Below are positions 26,003 through 34,407 of a stretch of 64,000 nt of DNA, one piece after another (within the stretch, counting starts at the first letter, position 1; every line of letters begins with the position of its first letter). Position numbers and translations under genes: made by a program. Source of the DNA: Bacteroidales bacterium UBA5833. Lineage in GTDB: Bacteria > Bacteroidota > Bacteroidia > Bacteroidales > Lentimicrobiaceae. Location: assembly GCA_002433025.1 (NCBI GenBank), contig DJGZ01000060.1, positions 62,001 through 126,000 on the forward strand, written 5' to 3'. The notes beneath the pieces were generated by a model that saw nothing but the letters and a program-made list of their open reading frames with translations, made no database searches and had not been told where the DNA came from.

Positions 26003-26590
26003 TTAATAATTCTCAGCAAGTATCTCAAAATATGCCTGAGGGTGTTCACAGCCGGGGCAATTTTTCAAAGCCCGCTCGCTTTCGTAAATCAATCCGCATT
26101 TCCGGCAAATCCATTTTACTTTTTTTTCGCGTTTGAAAACCTTTTCTTCTGCGATATTGCCGGCCAGTGCATAAAACCTGTCGGAATAAAATTGTTTGAT
26201 TCTTCTGAAAAGCTTGAATTTTGTTGCAATACGCTTAAATCCTTCTTCCCAGGCGATACGTTCATACTCTTCAAACACACTTTGAGATTCATTCAGTTCA
26301 ACCATGGCCGCATCCCTCAGGCATTTAAGCGTAGGCCCGATGCCATTGTCCGTGAAAGGTATTATTATTTCCAGGCTGCTTCCCTCCAAAAACTTATACA
26401 TGGTTTTTGTATGAGAACGCTTCTGTTCAGCCACCTCAAGAAAAATGGCTGCAATCTGTTCAAAGCCTTCCCGTTTGGCCTGTTTCGAATATATCTCATA
26501 TTTTCTGATGTTTGCTGATTCTGAAAAAAATGCCCTGGCAAGGTTTTTTTCAGTGAGACTTCCTTTAAGTGTTTCCATGGATAATTTCAT
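26003..26590 (-). CDS. rbr: Rubrerythrin
   Basis: The 195-residue protein has a four-helix ferritin-like diiron domain: FFSESANIRKYEIYSKQAKREG, LEVAEQKRSHTKTMY, VELNESQSVFEEYERIA. A C-terminal rubredoxin-like domain has iron cysteines at 162, 165, 178 and 181 (WICRKCG, CPGC). It reduces hydrogen peroxide in anaerobes. The start may be ATG 26590 or the internal ATG 26578, which would give the more usual METLKGSLTEKN opening. A glutathione peroxidase lies further upstream on the same strand. Confidence 0.92.
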   Translation of the reverse strand: MKLSMETLKGSLTEKNLARAFFSESANIRKYEIYSKQAKREGFEQIAAIFLEVAEQKRSHTKTMYKFLEGSSLEIIIPFTDNGIGPTLKCLRDAAMVELNESQSVFEEYERIAWEEGFKRIATKFKLFRRIKQFYSDRFYALAGNIAEEKVFKREKKVKWICRKCGLIYESERALKNCPGCEHPQAYFEILAENY

Positions 26591-26700
26591 TTAATCCACA
26601 CCCCGGGTCTTGTTTCAGGCATGGAAGGATTATGATCGGGCTAATAATTTGCAACACGCGTTTTCTGATTAACATCAGGTACTTCTGTAAAGATAAAAAT

Positions 26701-26728
26701 AAAAAAAGCCACTTGAAAACAAGTGACT
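26701..26728 (-). terminator. Terminator after glutathione peroxidase gene
   Basis: On the minus strand a nine-pair stem with a TTTT loop is followed by seven T. Confidence 0.85.
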
Positions 26729-26747
26729 CTTTTGCAGGTTAACATAT

Positions 26748-27287
26748 TTAATTTTCTATCCAGTTCACGATTTTTTCGGATAACGGACTTTCTCTTGGAG
26801 CCGAGTAATCAACAAGGTCACCATTCTCGTTGATCATAAACTTCTGGAAATTCCATGAAACCTCTGCATCAAATTTACCGTTTTCCGATTTTTGTGTCAG
26901 CCAGCTGTAAATGGGATCGATATCTTTGCCTTTCACGGATATCTTCGACATCATCGGGAAAGTAACACCATAGTTAAGTTCGCAGAATTCCGCAATTTCC
27001 TCGTTTGTACCGGGTTCCTGTCCCATGAAGTTATTGGCAGGGAAACCAATGATCACAAAATTACGGTCGCTGTATTGTTTATACAAAGTTTCAAGGTCTT
27101 TATACTGAGGGGTAAGACCACATTTGGAAGCTGTATTGACCACCAGTACCTTTTTTCCTTTCAGGGTTGAGAGGTCAAATTCCTTTCCGTCAATGGTTGT
27201 AGTTTTGAAACTGTGAAAATTTTTCTGTGCCATGACAGAGAAACCGGTCAGCAAAAATAAGCAGATAGTTAAAAGTAGGTTTTTCAT
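26748..27287 (-). CDS. Glutathione peroxidase-family protein, exported
   Basis: The 179-residue protein has a signal peptide (residues 1-20, MAQ at the cleavage site). Its thioredoxin-fold peroxidase domain carries the peroxidatic Cys56 (NTASKCGLTPQY), Gln90 (FPANNFMGQEPG) and Trp145 (VSWNFQKF), the usual catalytic triad residues. A cysteine replaces selenocysteine. It removes peroxides in the periplasm; the reductant is more likely a thioredoxin-like protein than glutathione, as is known for bacterial members. A strong terminator separates it from rubrerythrin. Confidence 0.92.
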   Translation of the reverse strand: MKNLLLTICLFLLTGFSVMAQKNFHSFKTTTIDGKEFDLSTLKGKKVLVVNTASKCGLTPQYKDLETLYKQYSDRNFVIIGFPANNFMGQEPGTNEEIAEFCELNYGVTFPMMSKISVKGKDIDPIYSWLTQKSENGKFDAEVSWNFQKFMINENGDLVDYSAPRESPLSEKIVNWIEN

Positions 27288-27375
27288 ATTGTTTGTTTTT
27301 TTAATGAACGCCGGACCTCAGGTTTTGTTCAGGATGTACATTTTTTCTTTAGACAATAATTTGGATTGCACTCCT

Positions 27376-27383
27376 TACCTTTG
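27376..27383 (+). promoter_or_regulatory. -7 element very close to the MFS gene start
   Basis: TACCTTTG matches TAnnTTTG and ends five bases before the ATG at 27389. No -33 element is apparent at the normal spacing. A transcript from here would be almost leaderless. Confidence 0.5.
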
Positions 27384-27388
27384 CACCC

Positions 27389-28702
27389 ATGAAGCTGATC
27401 ATAAATTATCTGTCCCGGAGACATGGGTTGAACAACTTGCAGGCTGGTGAGAAACAGACATTCAGGCTTCATCTGGGCTATACCCTCCTTGATAATTTTG
27501 TTGCAGGGGTGCTTACCCTCAATGAATTTGTATTTCTGAAGAGCCTGCACGGGTCATCCTATCAGCTTAGTTTTCTGTTTCAGTTCTCAGTACTTGTTTT
27601 TATTTTTCTGATCTTCATTTCCGAATGGCTGAAAAGGATGCATGACAAGCCTAAGCTGATCAGGATCACCGGACTGCTTACACGCGCCCCTCTTGCCATT
27701 CTGCTTTTTTTTCCGCGCAGTTCAGGGGTTGTGGAGTTAAATCCACTGTTTCACTATATTTTTCTGGCACTTTTTCTTATCTATTACCTTGGCAATCCGG
27801 TGATTTTTCCGACCATTAACCTGTTTCTCAAGAATAATTACCGTCATGAGCACTTTGGAAGGCTATACAGTCTGGCCACTGTATATGGTAAAGTGCTGAT
27901 GCTGATCATCGCCTTTGCTTACGGCATATTGCTCGATTATGATAAGAATTCTTACACCTGGGTGTTTGCAATGGCTGCGGTTGCAGGAGTTTCATCCACC
28001 TATCTGTTGTCTAAAATTCAGTATGTCGAAGAGAAAGTTGAGCCGGTGAGAAACAGCTTCTGGCAAAACGTGAGAACGTCGGTCCTTGGAATGCGCCGCA
28101 TCATGAAAGAAAATGTCCCCTTCAGGCACTTTGAGCTGGGTTTTCTCTTTTACGGCTTTGCATTTATGAGCACGGTAACAGTGATGACCATCTTTTTCGA
28201 AAGACAACTGGGATTGAACTACTTCAGTGTGGCAACCTATAAAAACAGCTACAATATCATTGCCTTGTTTCTGATTCCTTTTTTCGGCAGAACGTTAGGG
28301 AAAATTGATCCCCGGAAATTTGCCGCCGTCACATTTGCATCCATTATGCTTTACCTGCTGAGCCTGGTGCTTACGGCATATTTTCCGCAAAACATACAGT
28401 TGGGTAATTTCAGATTATTCTACAGCATGATCCCGTTTGTGCTGTTCCATGCAGTTTTTGCCGCTACCATGTCATTGCTCTGGAACATCGGATCTGCTTA
28501 TTTCTGTAAACCACACGAAGCCGGAGAATATCAGTCGGTACATTTATTTCTTACAGCCACACGCGCCGTTTTTGCCCCATTACTCGGAGTCCTGTTTTAT
28601 GAATTATTTGGCTTTGTTTTTACTTTCAGTCTTGGGGCGGCTTCCCTTTTAATTGCCATCCTGATTATGATATGGTCTTACCGGCGCGACAAAGCCATTT
28701 AA
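27389..28702 (+). CDS. Major facilitator superfamily permease
   Basis: The 437-residue protein has about twelve hydrophobic helices (for example YTLLDNFVAGVLTLNEFVFL near 31-50, FQFSVLVFIFLIFISEW, FGFVFTFSLGAASLLIAILIMIW at the C terminus). A central charged loop lies near 205-230 and short basic cytoplasmic loops (RRIMKENVPFRHFE) occur. The layout fits MFS, but I see no motif giving a substrate. The start follows an almost abutting -7 element. It stands alone. Confidence 0.75.
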   Translation: MKLIINYLSRRHGLNNLQAGEKQTFRLHLGYTLLDNFVAGVLTLNEFVFLKSLHGSSYQLSFLFQFSVLVFIFLIFISEWLKRMHDKPKLIRITGLLTRAPLAILLFFPRSSGVVELNPLFHYIFLALFLIYYLGNPVIFPTINLFLKNNYRHEHFGRLYSLATVYGKVLMLIIAFAYGILLDYDKNSYTWVFAMAAVAGVSSTYLLSKIQYVEEKVEPVRNSFWQNVRTSVLGMRRIMKENVPFRHFELGFLFYGFAFMSTVTVMTIFFERQLGLNYFSVATYKNSYNIIALFLIPFFGRTLGKIDPRKFAAVTFASIMLYLLSLVLTAYFPQNIQLGNFRLFYSMIPFVLFHAVFAATMSLLWNIGSAYFCKPHEAGEYQSVHLFLTATRAVFAPLLGVLFYELFGFVFTFSLGAASLLIAILIMIWSYRRDKAI

Positions 28703-28759
28703 ACCGATCTGGTCCGCCAAAGTGGTATGTCAGAGAAATGGACAGGCACGGCCCTGGGA

Positions 28760-29092
28760 TTAATCAAAAATCATATCGTAATACCGCGCGATCCTGCCCG
28801 CAAGCTCATCCAGTGAAATGTACTTACTAACCCTGAAAGTCTCTTTGCCATCAAAAAACGCTATGATCGTCGGACTGGCAAACACATTGTTTGAAGCTGC
28901 CATCAAAGGATGCCTGGCTGCATTGATGTAGGCATGTTTCATCTTCGGAAACTCCACCGCAATCAATTGCTCCACTTTGGGCCGCAAAACCACACAGGGC
29001 GCGCAGCTATCATTGAAGAAATACAGGAGCAGGGCAGGGGATGAAGACACGAGCGTGTTAAGTTCTTCAGGATTACTGATTTCAATTTTCAT
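28760..29092 (-). CDS. Thioredoxin-like protein with SCAPC motif
   Basis: This is a 110-residue, leaderless (cytoplasmic) thioredoxin fold. The redox motif is DSCAPC (Cys30, Cys33), where classical thioredoxin has the Trp-Cys-Gly-Pro-Cys sequence; the tryptophan is replaced by serine. The cis-Pro loop is ASPTIIAFFDG near 70. It lacks an export signal, unlike the thioredoxins at 2546-3630. It may be a specialised reductase or a scaffold for another redox partner. It is the single gene between two terminator-like gaps. Confidence 0.85.
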   Translation of the reverse strand: MKIEISNPEELNTLVSSSPALLLYFFNDSCAPCVVLRPKVEQLIAVEFPKMKHAYINAARHPLMAASNNVFASPTIIAFFDGKETFRVSKYISLDELAGRIARYYDMIFD

Positions 29093-29174
29093 AAGATAAA
29101 AGCTACTTTTATATATTTGGGTGCGACCGGTTCCGGTGCTTTCCCACGAGATTCATACCTGTTTGAAAGCTCGT

Positions 29175-30059
29175 CTACCTGCGAAAAACAACTTTCACCG
29201 ATTGGCCCTTATTCATACCAGCCATGATCAGCGTATGCTCATGACCATTTCTGAAAAAGGCTTTCAGGGTGGTCAGTGCGATGGATCCTTCGTCTTCGGC
29301 AATGAATGTATAGGTGACTTCGTTTTCATCTTTACCAATATTAAACCGGAATGATTTCACTTTGTTGGTTATCTCCAGACCGCTTACGATTCTCTCATTG
29401 TTTTTCAGGATGGTTATCTTGTCACCATCCTGAAAACGGTCGTCTACCAGATCTATCTGAATCTGATCATTATGCAGCTTCAGGGTCTTGACCGAGCCTG
29501 GCGTGACTTCAACCACATTGCGCACCCAGGCGGCAGTATCAATATCTTTATTCCGGACTGAGTCGGGCAACGGGAGTTTTTCCAGTGCTTTTGCCGCTTT
29601 TGATGATAACTGTTCGATCTTTTCTTCCGTCATCATCAGTATGGTTCCCTTTGCACAAATCACCAGAGGATCTGAACTTTTCGAGGTAAACTTGCCGGTG
29701 TAAACGGATTGCCCGGCCTTGTTTTCAAAAGCTCCGGTTACCTTCATCAGACAGAATTCCTCAACAGGGGTTTTTGATCTGGTGGATTCAATGAAATGTT
29801 CTTCAAATTCCAGGACTTTGGTTTTGGGATTATATGTCCCTGAAATTCTGGCTTTTGTTTCCTCACTGCCATTGCGGTCACTCACCGAATATCCGGTCAG
29901 GGTGTTGTTACTTCCAGTCTGATAAATAATCGAGTAACTCATTACTTCAGTCCGGTCAAGCACAATGGCGCCGGTCAGGGTCATTTGCTGGGCAAATGCA
30001 TGATTGCTTACATTCAGAAATATAATCAACGAAAGGATGATCCTGCTGCTTTTATTCAT
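29175..30059 (-). CDS. Exported protein of unknown function
   Basis: The 294-residue protein has a signal peptide (cleavage near AFA-Q24). A largely beta N-terminal half (LTGAIVLDRTEVMSYSIIYQT, RISGTYNPKTKVLEFEEHFIES) resembles a repeated sheet. A short helical linker follows (MMTEEKIEQLSSKAAKALEKL). The C-terminal beta domain (VDDRFQDGDKITILKNNERI...FRFNIGKDENEVTYTFIAEDEGS) looks like a small immunoglobulin-like sandwich. I do not recognise the family. Confidence 0.75.
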   Translation of the reverse strand: MNKSSRIILSLIIFLNVSNHAFAQQMTLTGAIVLDRTEVMSYSIIYQTGSNNTLTGYSVSDRNGSEETKARISGTYNPKTKVLEFEEHFIESTRSKTPVEEFCLMKVTGAFENKAGQSVYTGKFTSKSSDPLVICAKGTILMMTEEKIEQLSSKAAKALEKLPLPDSVRNKDIDTAAWVRNVVEVTPGSVKTLKLHNDQIQIDLVDDRFQDGDKITILKNNERIVSGLEITNKVKSFRFNIGKDENEVTYTFIAEDEGSIALTTLKAFFRNGHEHTLIMAGMNKGQSVKVVFRR

Positions 30060-30105
30060 TACCTTTAACGCGAAAATCCTATGTTTAACTTAATCTTGTA
30101 AAATT

Positions 30106-30435
30106 ATGAAAATCTTTAAACCCGGAATGACCGTTACCATGCTTCTGGTAATATTTATGTTAGGATTTGTGAATGTTGCTGATGCCGCTTTTGCCGGCAA
30201 AAAGAGCCAGGCTCTTACTGAATCGGCAGCCCCCGCCGCAACCATGGAAGCCCCTGCAGCACCGGCCGCTGATACTGAAACTTTACTCCTTGTCATCCTT
30301 TGTTTTATTCTTCCTCCATTGGCTGTTTTTCTGAAATATGACGATGCCGGAACCCCGTTTATTGTCAACCTCATTCTTACGCTTTTCTTCTGGATTCCGG
30401 GCGTGATCCACGCCTTATATCATGTGCTTAAATAA
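30106..30435 (+). CDS. YqaE/Pmp3-family membrane protein with exported N-terminal extension
   Basis: The last 50 residues (LLVILCFILPPLAVFLKYDDAGTPF then LILTLFFWIPGVIHALYHVLK) match the two-helix Pmp3/YqaE signature. Before it lies a leader of about 58 residues: a signal peptide-like helix (MTVTMLLVIFMLGFVNVADAAFA) and a Pro/Ala-rich linker. Family members in other groups are only about 52-55 residues. It is associated with membrane potential or salt stress in eukaryotes; a bacterial role is uncertain. A terminator follows at 30485-30519. Confidence 0.85.
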   Translation: MKIFKPGMTVTMLLVIFMLGFVNVADAAFAGKKSQALTESAAPAATMEAPAAPAADTETLLLVILCFILPPLAVFLKYDDAGTPFIVNLILTLFFWIPGVIHALYHVLK

Positions 30436-30484
30436 AAAGCCCTGATTTTATTCCGGACTCATCGGAAAACTATAGTTACATGAC

Positions 30485-30519
30485 CTGCCCGTATCTGTTG
30501 ATATTCGGGCAGTTTTTTT
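30485..30519 (+). terminator. Terminator after YqaE/Pmp3 gene
   Basis: A seven-pair stem CTGCCCG/CGGGCAG with a 14-base loop is followed by seven T. Confidence 0.85.
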
Positions 30520-30627
30520 CGGTTTCAGCTACTTGGATCAACAGAATTGCCGTAATATTTATTATCAGCGAATGCAGAAGTAAAAAGCAGGATTTGCCAA
30601 AGTGACCGGTAGTTCATGCCCGGACGA

Positions 30628-31398
30628 TCAGAACTTTTCAGCTATCCCCATGCCGAAAAGGGCAAAATCATACTTTACCGGATCAACCGGATCGAAACTA
30701 CGGAGCACCTGATCAATTTCCTCTACCGCTTTCCAGTCATTCTGAACCCGTTTCAATATCCCCAGCCTGCGGGCGACATTTCCTACATGAAGGTCGAGCG
30801 GGCAGCAGAGTTGAGCAGGGGAAATCAGTTTCCAGAGACCAAAATCAACGCCTTTTTCATCATGCCTTACCATCCAGCGCAGAAACATATTCAGCCTTTT
30901 GGCCGTGCTACCCGACGCAGGATTGGCCAGGTGTTTCTCAGAGCGCGGCAGGTGAGGAATTTCAAGAAAAAGTTCCCTGAATCGGATCAGGCTGTTGTAT
31001 ACGTTAAAATCACCGGATGAAAGTCCCGCGGAAAAGGCCTGCTCGAGCCCGCCATGCAATCGGTAAATATTCCTGAGTGAAGCGATAAAGAACAGGCAGT
31101 CATCGGCATTGAATGTCCGGTGAACAAATGTAGAAATTCGCTTTAAATCAGCAGGTCCGGCATTCATTACAAAATCGTAAGGCGCATTATCCATCAGATC
31201 CATCAGTCTGAAACCGTTTTTAACAATCGAAACCCGCTGCCCCCAGGCTATGGTAGCCACAAGAAACCCTGCGATCTCAATATCCGCCCTGTCAGTAAAT
31301 GCATGAGGAATCCTGATGGGATCAGCATGGATAAAATCGGTCCTGTTGTAATATTCAGCCTTTACATCAAGCAGAGACTTCAGTTCTTTGGTATTCAT
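30628..31398 (-). CDS. TIGR02757 family protein (DUF2400)
   Basis: The 256-residue protein matches the TIGR02757/DUF2400 family by its opening ELKSLLDVKAEYYNRTDFIHADPIRIPHAF, the central IAGFLVATIAWGQRVSIVKNG and HRTFNADDCLFFIASLRNIY, and the C-terminal segment LDLHVGNVARRLGILKR. The latter resembles a helix-hairpin-helix DNA glycosylase fold, as some annotations note. Function is unknown. A -7 match sits four bases upstream of the ATG. Confidence 0.88.
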   Translation of the reverse strand: MNTKELKSLLDVKAEYYNRTDFIHADPIRIPHAFTDRADIEIAGFLVATIAWGQRVSIVKNGFRLMDLMDNAPYDFVMNAGPADLKRISTFVHRTFNADDCLFFIASLRNIYRLHGGLEQAFSAGLSSGDFNVYNSLIRFRELFLEIPHLPRSEKHLANPASGSTAKRLNMFLRWMVRHDEKGVDFGLWKLISPAQLCCPLDLHVGNVARRLGILKRVQNDWKAVEEIDQVLRSFDPVDPVKYDFALFGMGIAEKF

Positions 31399-31402
31399 TT
31401 GA

Positions 31403-31410
31403 CAAAATTA
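31403..31410 (-). promoter_or_regulatory. -7 element very close to the TIGR02757 gene start
   Basis: On the minus strand TAATTTTG (31410-31403) ends four bases before the ATG at 31398. This is the third gene in the window with this nearly leaderless arrangement. Confidence 0.45.
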
Positions 31411-31439
31411 AGCGAATAGAACACATACCGGTTATTCTG

Positions 31440-31471
31440 AAAAAAACAGACCTGCTGTTTTGCAGCAGGTC
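31440..31471 (-). terminator. Terminator of the 2-oxoacid oxidoreductase operon
   Basis: On the minus strand a nine-pair perfect stem GACCTGCTG/CAGCAGGTC with loop CAAAA runs into TG then a T run. Confidence 0.9.
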
Positions 31472-31502
31472 CGGATGGTTGGTGTGTGTGTGAAAAGGAA
31501 AT

Positions 31503-32057
31503 CTAATTCAGTTGATGTACTGATTTGATGATTTCTTTGCCTTTCTCGATGGCTTTCTCGTTTTCGGGAATCAATCCGTGGTGACGCTTGGGAAGGGATT
31601 TCTCAAGCCCTTTGCGGATAAACTCCGGCTGAATAATAGGTTTCAGTTTCAGGAAACCTCCGAGTACGACCATATTAAACACCTTTGTCAGGCCCATGCT
31701 GGCTGCCTCATCGGCTGCCTCTATCTGGTAGATATTGATATCCTGACGCTGAGGATGGCGCGTGATTCCGTTCGGGTCATAAATCAGCAGGCCTCCGGGC
31801 TTCACGGATTTCTCAAATTTGTCCATTGACTGCTGATTAAGAATAATCGCGGTATCAAATTGATTAATAATGGGTGAACTGATACGTTCATCGCTGATGA
31901 TGACGGTCACATTGGCTGTTCCCCCGCGCATTTCCGGGCCATAGGAAGGCATCCAGCTGACCTCCTTATTACCCATTACGCCGGAGTATGCAAGAATCTT
32001 ACCCATGGAGAGAACGCCCTGTCCTCCGAATCCTGCTATAATGATTTCTTCTGTCAT
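31503..32057 (-). CDS. 2-oxoacid:ferredoxin oxidoreductase, gamma subunit
   Basis: The 184-residue protein is the gamma domain of 2-oxoacid oxidoreductases: EIIIAGFGGQGVLSMGKILAYSG at the N terminus, EVSWMPSYGPEMRGGTANVTVIIS and INQFDTAIILNQQSMDKF. It works with the ferredoxin-like, alpha and beta subunits encoded just upstream, in the order delta-alpha-beta-gamma. The complex oxidatively decarboxylates a 2-oxoacid to acyl-CoA and reduces ferredoxin. The substrate is probably 2-oxoisovalerate or 2-oxoglutarate. Confidence 0.92.
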   Translation of the reverse strand: MTEEIIIAGFGGQGVLSMGKILAYSGVMGNKEVSWMPSYGPEMRGGTANVTVIISDERISSPIINQFDTAIILNQQSMDKFEKSVKPGGLLIYDPNGITRHPQRQDINIYQIEAADEAASMGLTKVFNMVVLGGFLKLKPIIQPEFIRKGLEKSLPKRHHGLIPENEKAIEKGKEIIKSVHQLN

Positions 32058-32133
32058 TGCTTTTGCTTTTTAATTTTTTAAAACCGGAATGGCTGCTTCT
32101 GTCCGTAACTGCCTGAAATTACCGGTATTTCAG

Positions 32134-32907
32134 TTAGTCATTCACCTTGATATCGCCCAGCGGGTAGAAGGGGAACATGTTTTCAACCATCCATTCGTTG
32201 GCCTGAACGGGATTCATTTTCCAGCCCGAGTTGCAGTTCGATACAATCTCAACGAATGAGAGGCCTTTATTCAGTTTCTGATTTTCGAATGCCTTCCGGA
32301 TCGCCTTTTTGGTTTTTCTCACATTCGCCGGGGTATGCACAGCCTGTCGGGTTACATAAATGGTGCCGGGGAGTTGGGCAACCAATTCAGTCATTTTTAA
32401 GGGATTACCCATCATATGTACATCCCTGCCGTAAGGCGATGTGGATGATTTCATTCCGGGCAGGGTGGTAGGGGCCATCTGGCCTCCGGTCATCCCATAG
32501 ATTCCGTTGTTGATGAATATAATGACAATGTTTTCACCACGATTGCATGCATGAATGGTTTCTGCTGTCCCGATGGCGGCCAGGTCTCCGTCACCCTGGT
32601 AGGTGAAAACAAATTTATCGGGATTCAGCCTCTTCACCGCAGTGGCCAGGGCCGGAGCACGACCATGGGCAGCCTGCTGCATATCGATGTTCATAAACTC
32701 ATAGGCAAGTACAGAACAACCTACCGGGGCAATCCCGATGGTTTTATCCTGTATGTCCATTTCTTCCAGCACTTCCATCACAATGCGGTGAGCAGTGCCA
32801 TGTCCGCATCCCGGACAATAGCTCAGCGCTTTATCCGTGAGCAGTTCTGTTTTCTTATATATCAGATTCTCCGGTTTCCGGATATCTTCTTTGGTTATTT
32901 CAGCCAT
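32134..32907 (-). CDS. 2-oxoacid:ferredoxin oxidoreductase, beta (TPP) subunit
   Basis: The 257-residue subunit binds thiamine diphosphate. CPGCGHGTAHRI lies near 31-42. TYQGDGDLAAIGTAETIHACNRGENIVIIFINNGIYGMTGGQ (about 100-141) carries the GDG...NN Mg-TPP motif. It starts four bases after the alpha gene. The sequence resembles KorB/VorB-type enzymes rather than pyruvate oxidoreductase, which is normally a longer fusion. Confidence 0.93.
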   Translation of the reverse strand: MAEITKEDIRKPENLIYKKTELLTDKALSYCPGCGHGTAHRIVMEVLEEMDIQDKTIGIAPVGCSVLAYEFMNIDMQQAAHGRAPALATAVKRLNPDKFVFTYQGDGDLAAIGTAETIHACNRGENIVIIFINNGIYGMTGGQMAPTTLPGMKSSTSPYGRDVHMMGNPLKMTELVAQLPGTIYVTRQAVHTPANVRKTKKAIRKAFENQKLNKGLSFVEIVSNCNSGWKMNPVQANEWMVENMFPFYPLGDIKVND

Positions 32908-32911
32908 AGCA

Positions 32912-33994
32912 TTATCCTCCGATTATTTTTGTTTGCATTGCTTCAACCACTTCGGTGGGAGAGGGGATGATACCGCCCATTCTGCCGAAATGCTCAACTT
33001 TTACCCTGCAGCCGACTGCAAGTCTTACATCCTCAATCATTTGTCCGGCGCTCATTTCAACTGTCAGGATGCCTTTAACCTGATCAGCCAGTTTCGAAAT
33101 GATTTCAGTCGGGAAGGGGTAAAGGGTGATCGGGCGCAGCAGGCCTACCTTGATGCCCTCGGCCCTGAGCAGGTCAACAGCCTTCTGGCTGATACGGGCA
33201 CTGGTACCATAGGCTACGATAAGATAGTCAGCATCCTCGCAACTGATCATTTCGAAACGTGTCTCCTGTTCCTGCATCAACTTATATTTAGCCTGAAGCG
33301 CATGGTTGTGCAGTTCCTGCTTTGCCGAATCAAGATCCAGTGAGGTAATGATATTGCGCTCCCTGTCTTTGGTTTTTCCGGTGGTTGCCCAGGGCGTGTT
33401 TTTTATAATCTCTTCTTCCGTGAATCGCGGACGCTGCTCATCCAGTTCCACTTTTTCCATCATCTGTCCGATGGCGCCATCGGATAATACCAGCACGGGA
33501 TTGCGGTATTTAAAGGCCAGGTCGAAACCAAGGCGGGCAAAATCGGCCATTTCCTGAACAGAAGAAGGTGCTAACACGATCATGCGGTAATCACCATGTC
33601 CGCCGCCTTTAGTTGACTGGAAATAGTCAGATTGCGAAGGCTGAATGGTTCCCAGACCAGGGCCTCCGCGCACAACGTTCAGGATAACACAGGGCAGTTC
33701 GGCTCCTGCAATGTAAGAGATACCTTCCTGTTTCAGGCTTATTCCGGGGCTTGATGATGAGGTGAGCACCCGCTTGCCGCAGGCGGCACCGCCATATACC
33801 ATATTGATGGCAGCCACTTCACTCTCTGCCTGAAGAACCACCATTCCGGTGCGCTCGTGAGGCTTTTCAGCCATCAGGTATTCCATCACCTCCGACTGGG
33901 GGGTTATCGGGTAACCAAAGTATCCATCAGCACCCGCGCGGATGGCTGCTTCGGCAAAGGCTTCATTGCCTTTCATTAATCTGAGTTCTTTCAT
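32912..33994 (-). CDS. 2-oxoacid:ferredoxin oxidoreductase, alpha subunit (KorA/VorB type)
   Basis: The 360-residue subunit shows LMKGNEAFAEAAIRAGADGYFGYPITPQSEVMEYL at the N terminus, EVAAINMVYGGAACGKRVLTSSSSPGISLK near 60-90, and a C-terminal transketolase-like domain (ISQKAVDLLRAEGIKVGLLRPITLYPFP). It lies 21 bases after the ferredoxin subunit gene. Annotations in the phylum often name this VorB (3-methyl-2-oxobutanoate dehydrogenase subunit); I cannot decide between the valine-type and 2-oxoglutarate-type enzyme. Confidence 0.93.
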   Translation of the reverse strand: MKELRLMKGNEAFAEAAIRAGADGYFGYPITPQSEVMEYLMAEKPHERTGMVVLQAESEVAAINMVYGGAACGKRVLTSSSSPGISLKQEGISYIAGAELPCVILNVVRGGPGLGTIQPSQSDYFQSTKGGGHGDYRMIVLAPSSVQEMADFARLGFDLAFKYRNPVLVLSDGAIGQMMEKVELDEQRPRFTEEEIIKNTPWATTGKTKDRERNIITSLDLDSAKQELHNHALQAKYKLMQEQETRFEMISCEDADYLIVAYGTSARISQKAVDLLRAEGIKVGLLRPITLYPFPTEIISKLADQVKGILTVEMSAGQMIEDVRLAVGCRVKVEHFGRMGGIIPSPTEVVEAMQTKIIGG

Positions 33995-34015
33995 AAACCT
34001 TAAAAATTAAATTTC

Positions 34016-34240
34016 CTACTCAATTTTCTTCCTGTAAACCGTAATCACCCCGTCAGGGCATACAATTGCGCAATTGGCACATCCGATGCACTCTTCATTT
34101 ACAGTTTCGGCATAGTTATAACCCTTGCCGTTCACATTTTTCGACAATGCAATCACATCATTGGGACAGGCAGGAATACACACTCCGCATCCTTTGCACT
34201 TCTCAATGTCGATTACAATGTCACCTTTTACTTTTGCCAT
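34016..34240 (-). CDS. 2-oxoacid:ferredoxin oxidoreductase, 4Fe-4S (delta) subunit
   Basis: The 74-residue ferredoxin has two complete clusters, CKGCGVCIPACP (near 14-25) and CIGCANCAIVCP (near 51-62). It passes electrons from the TPP subunits to free ferredoxin. It is the first gene of the operon. Confidence 0.93.
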   Translation of the reverse strand: MAKVKGDIVIDIEKCKGCGVCIPACPNDVIALSKNVNGKGYNYAETVNEECIGCANCAIVCPDGVITVYRKKIE

Positions 34241-34407
34241 GGTCTATATGAGTTTGGTTTTGATCGTTATGATGCAGCGAAATTATAGATTTTTATCCAA
34301 TCCGGACTCCGCAAACGTTTGCAAAATAACTAAAAAGGCGCAATTTATAATCCTTTTAAACAACCTGCTCAGATCATTCTGATTTAAAATGGCAGGCGGG
34401 AGTTTTT

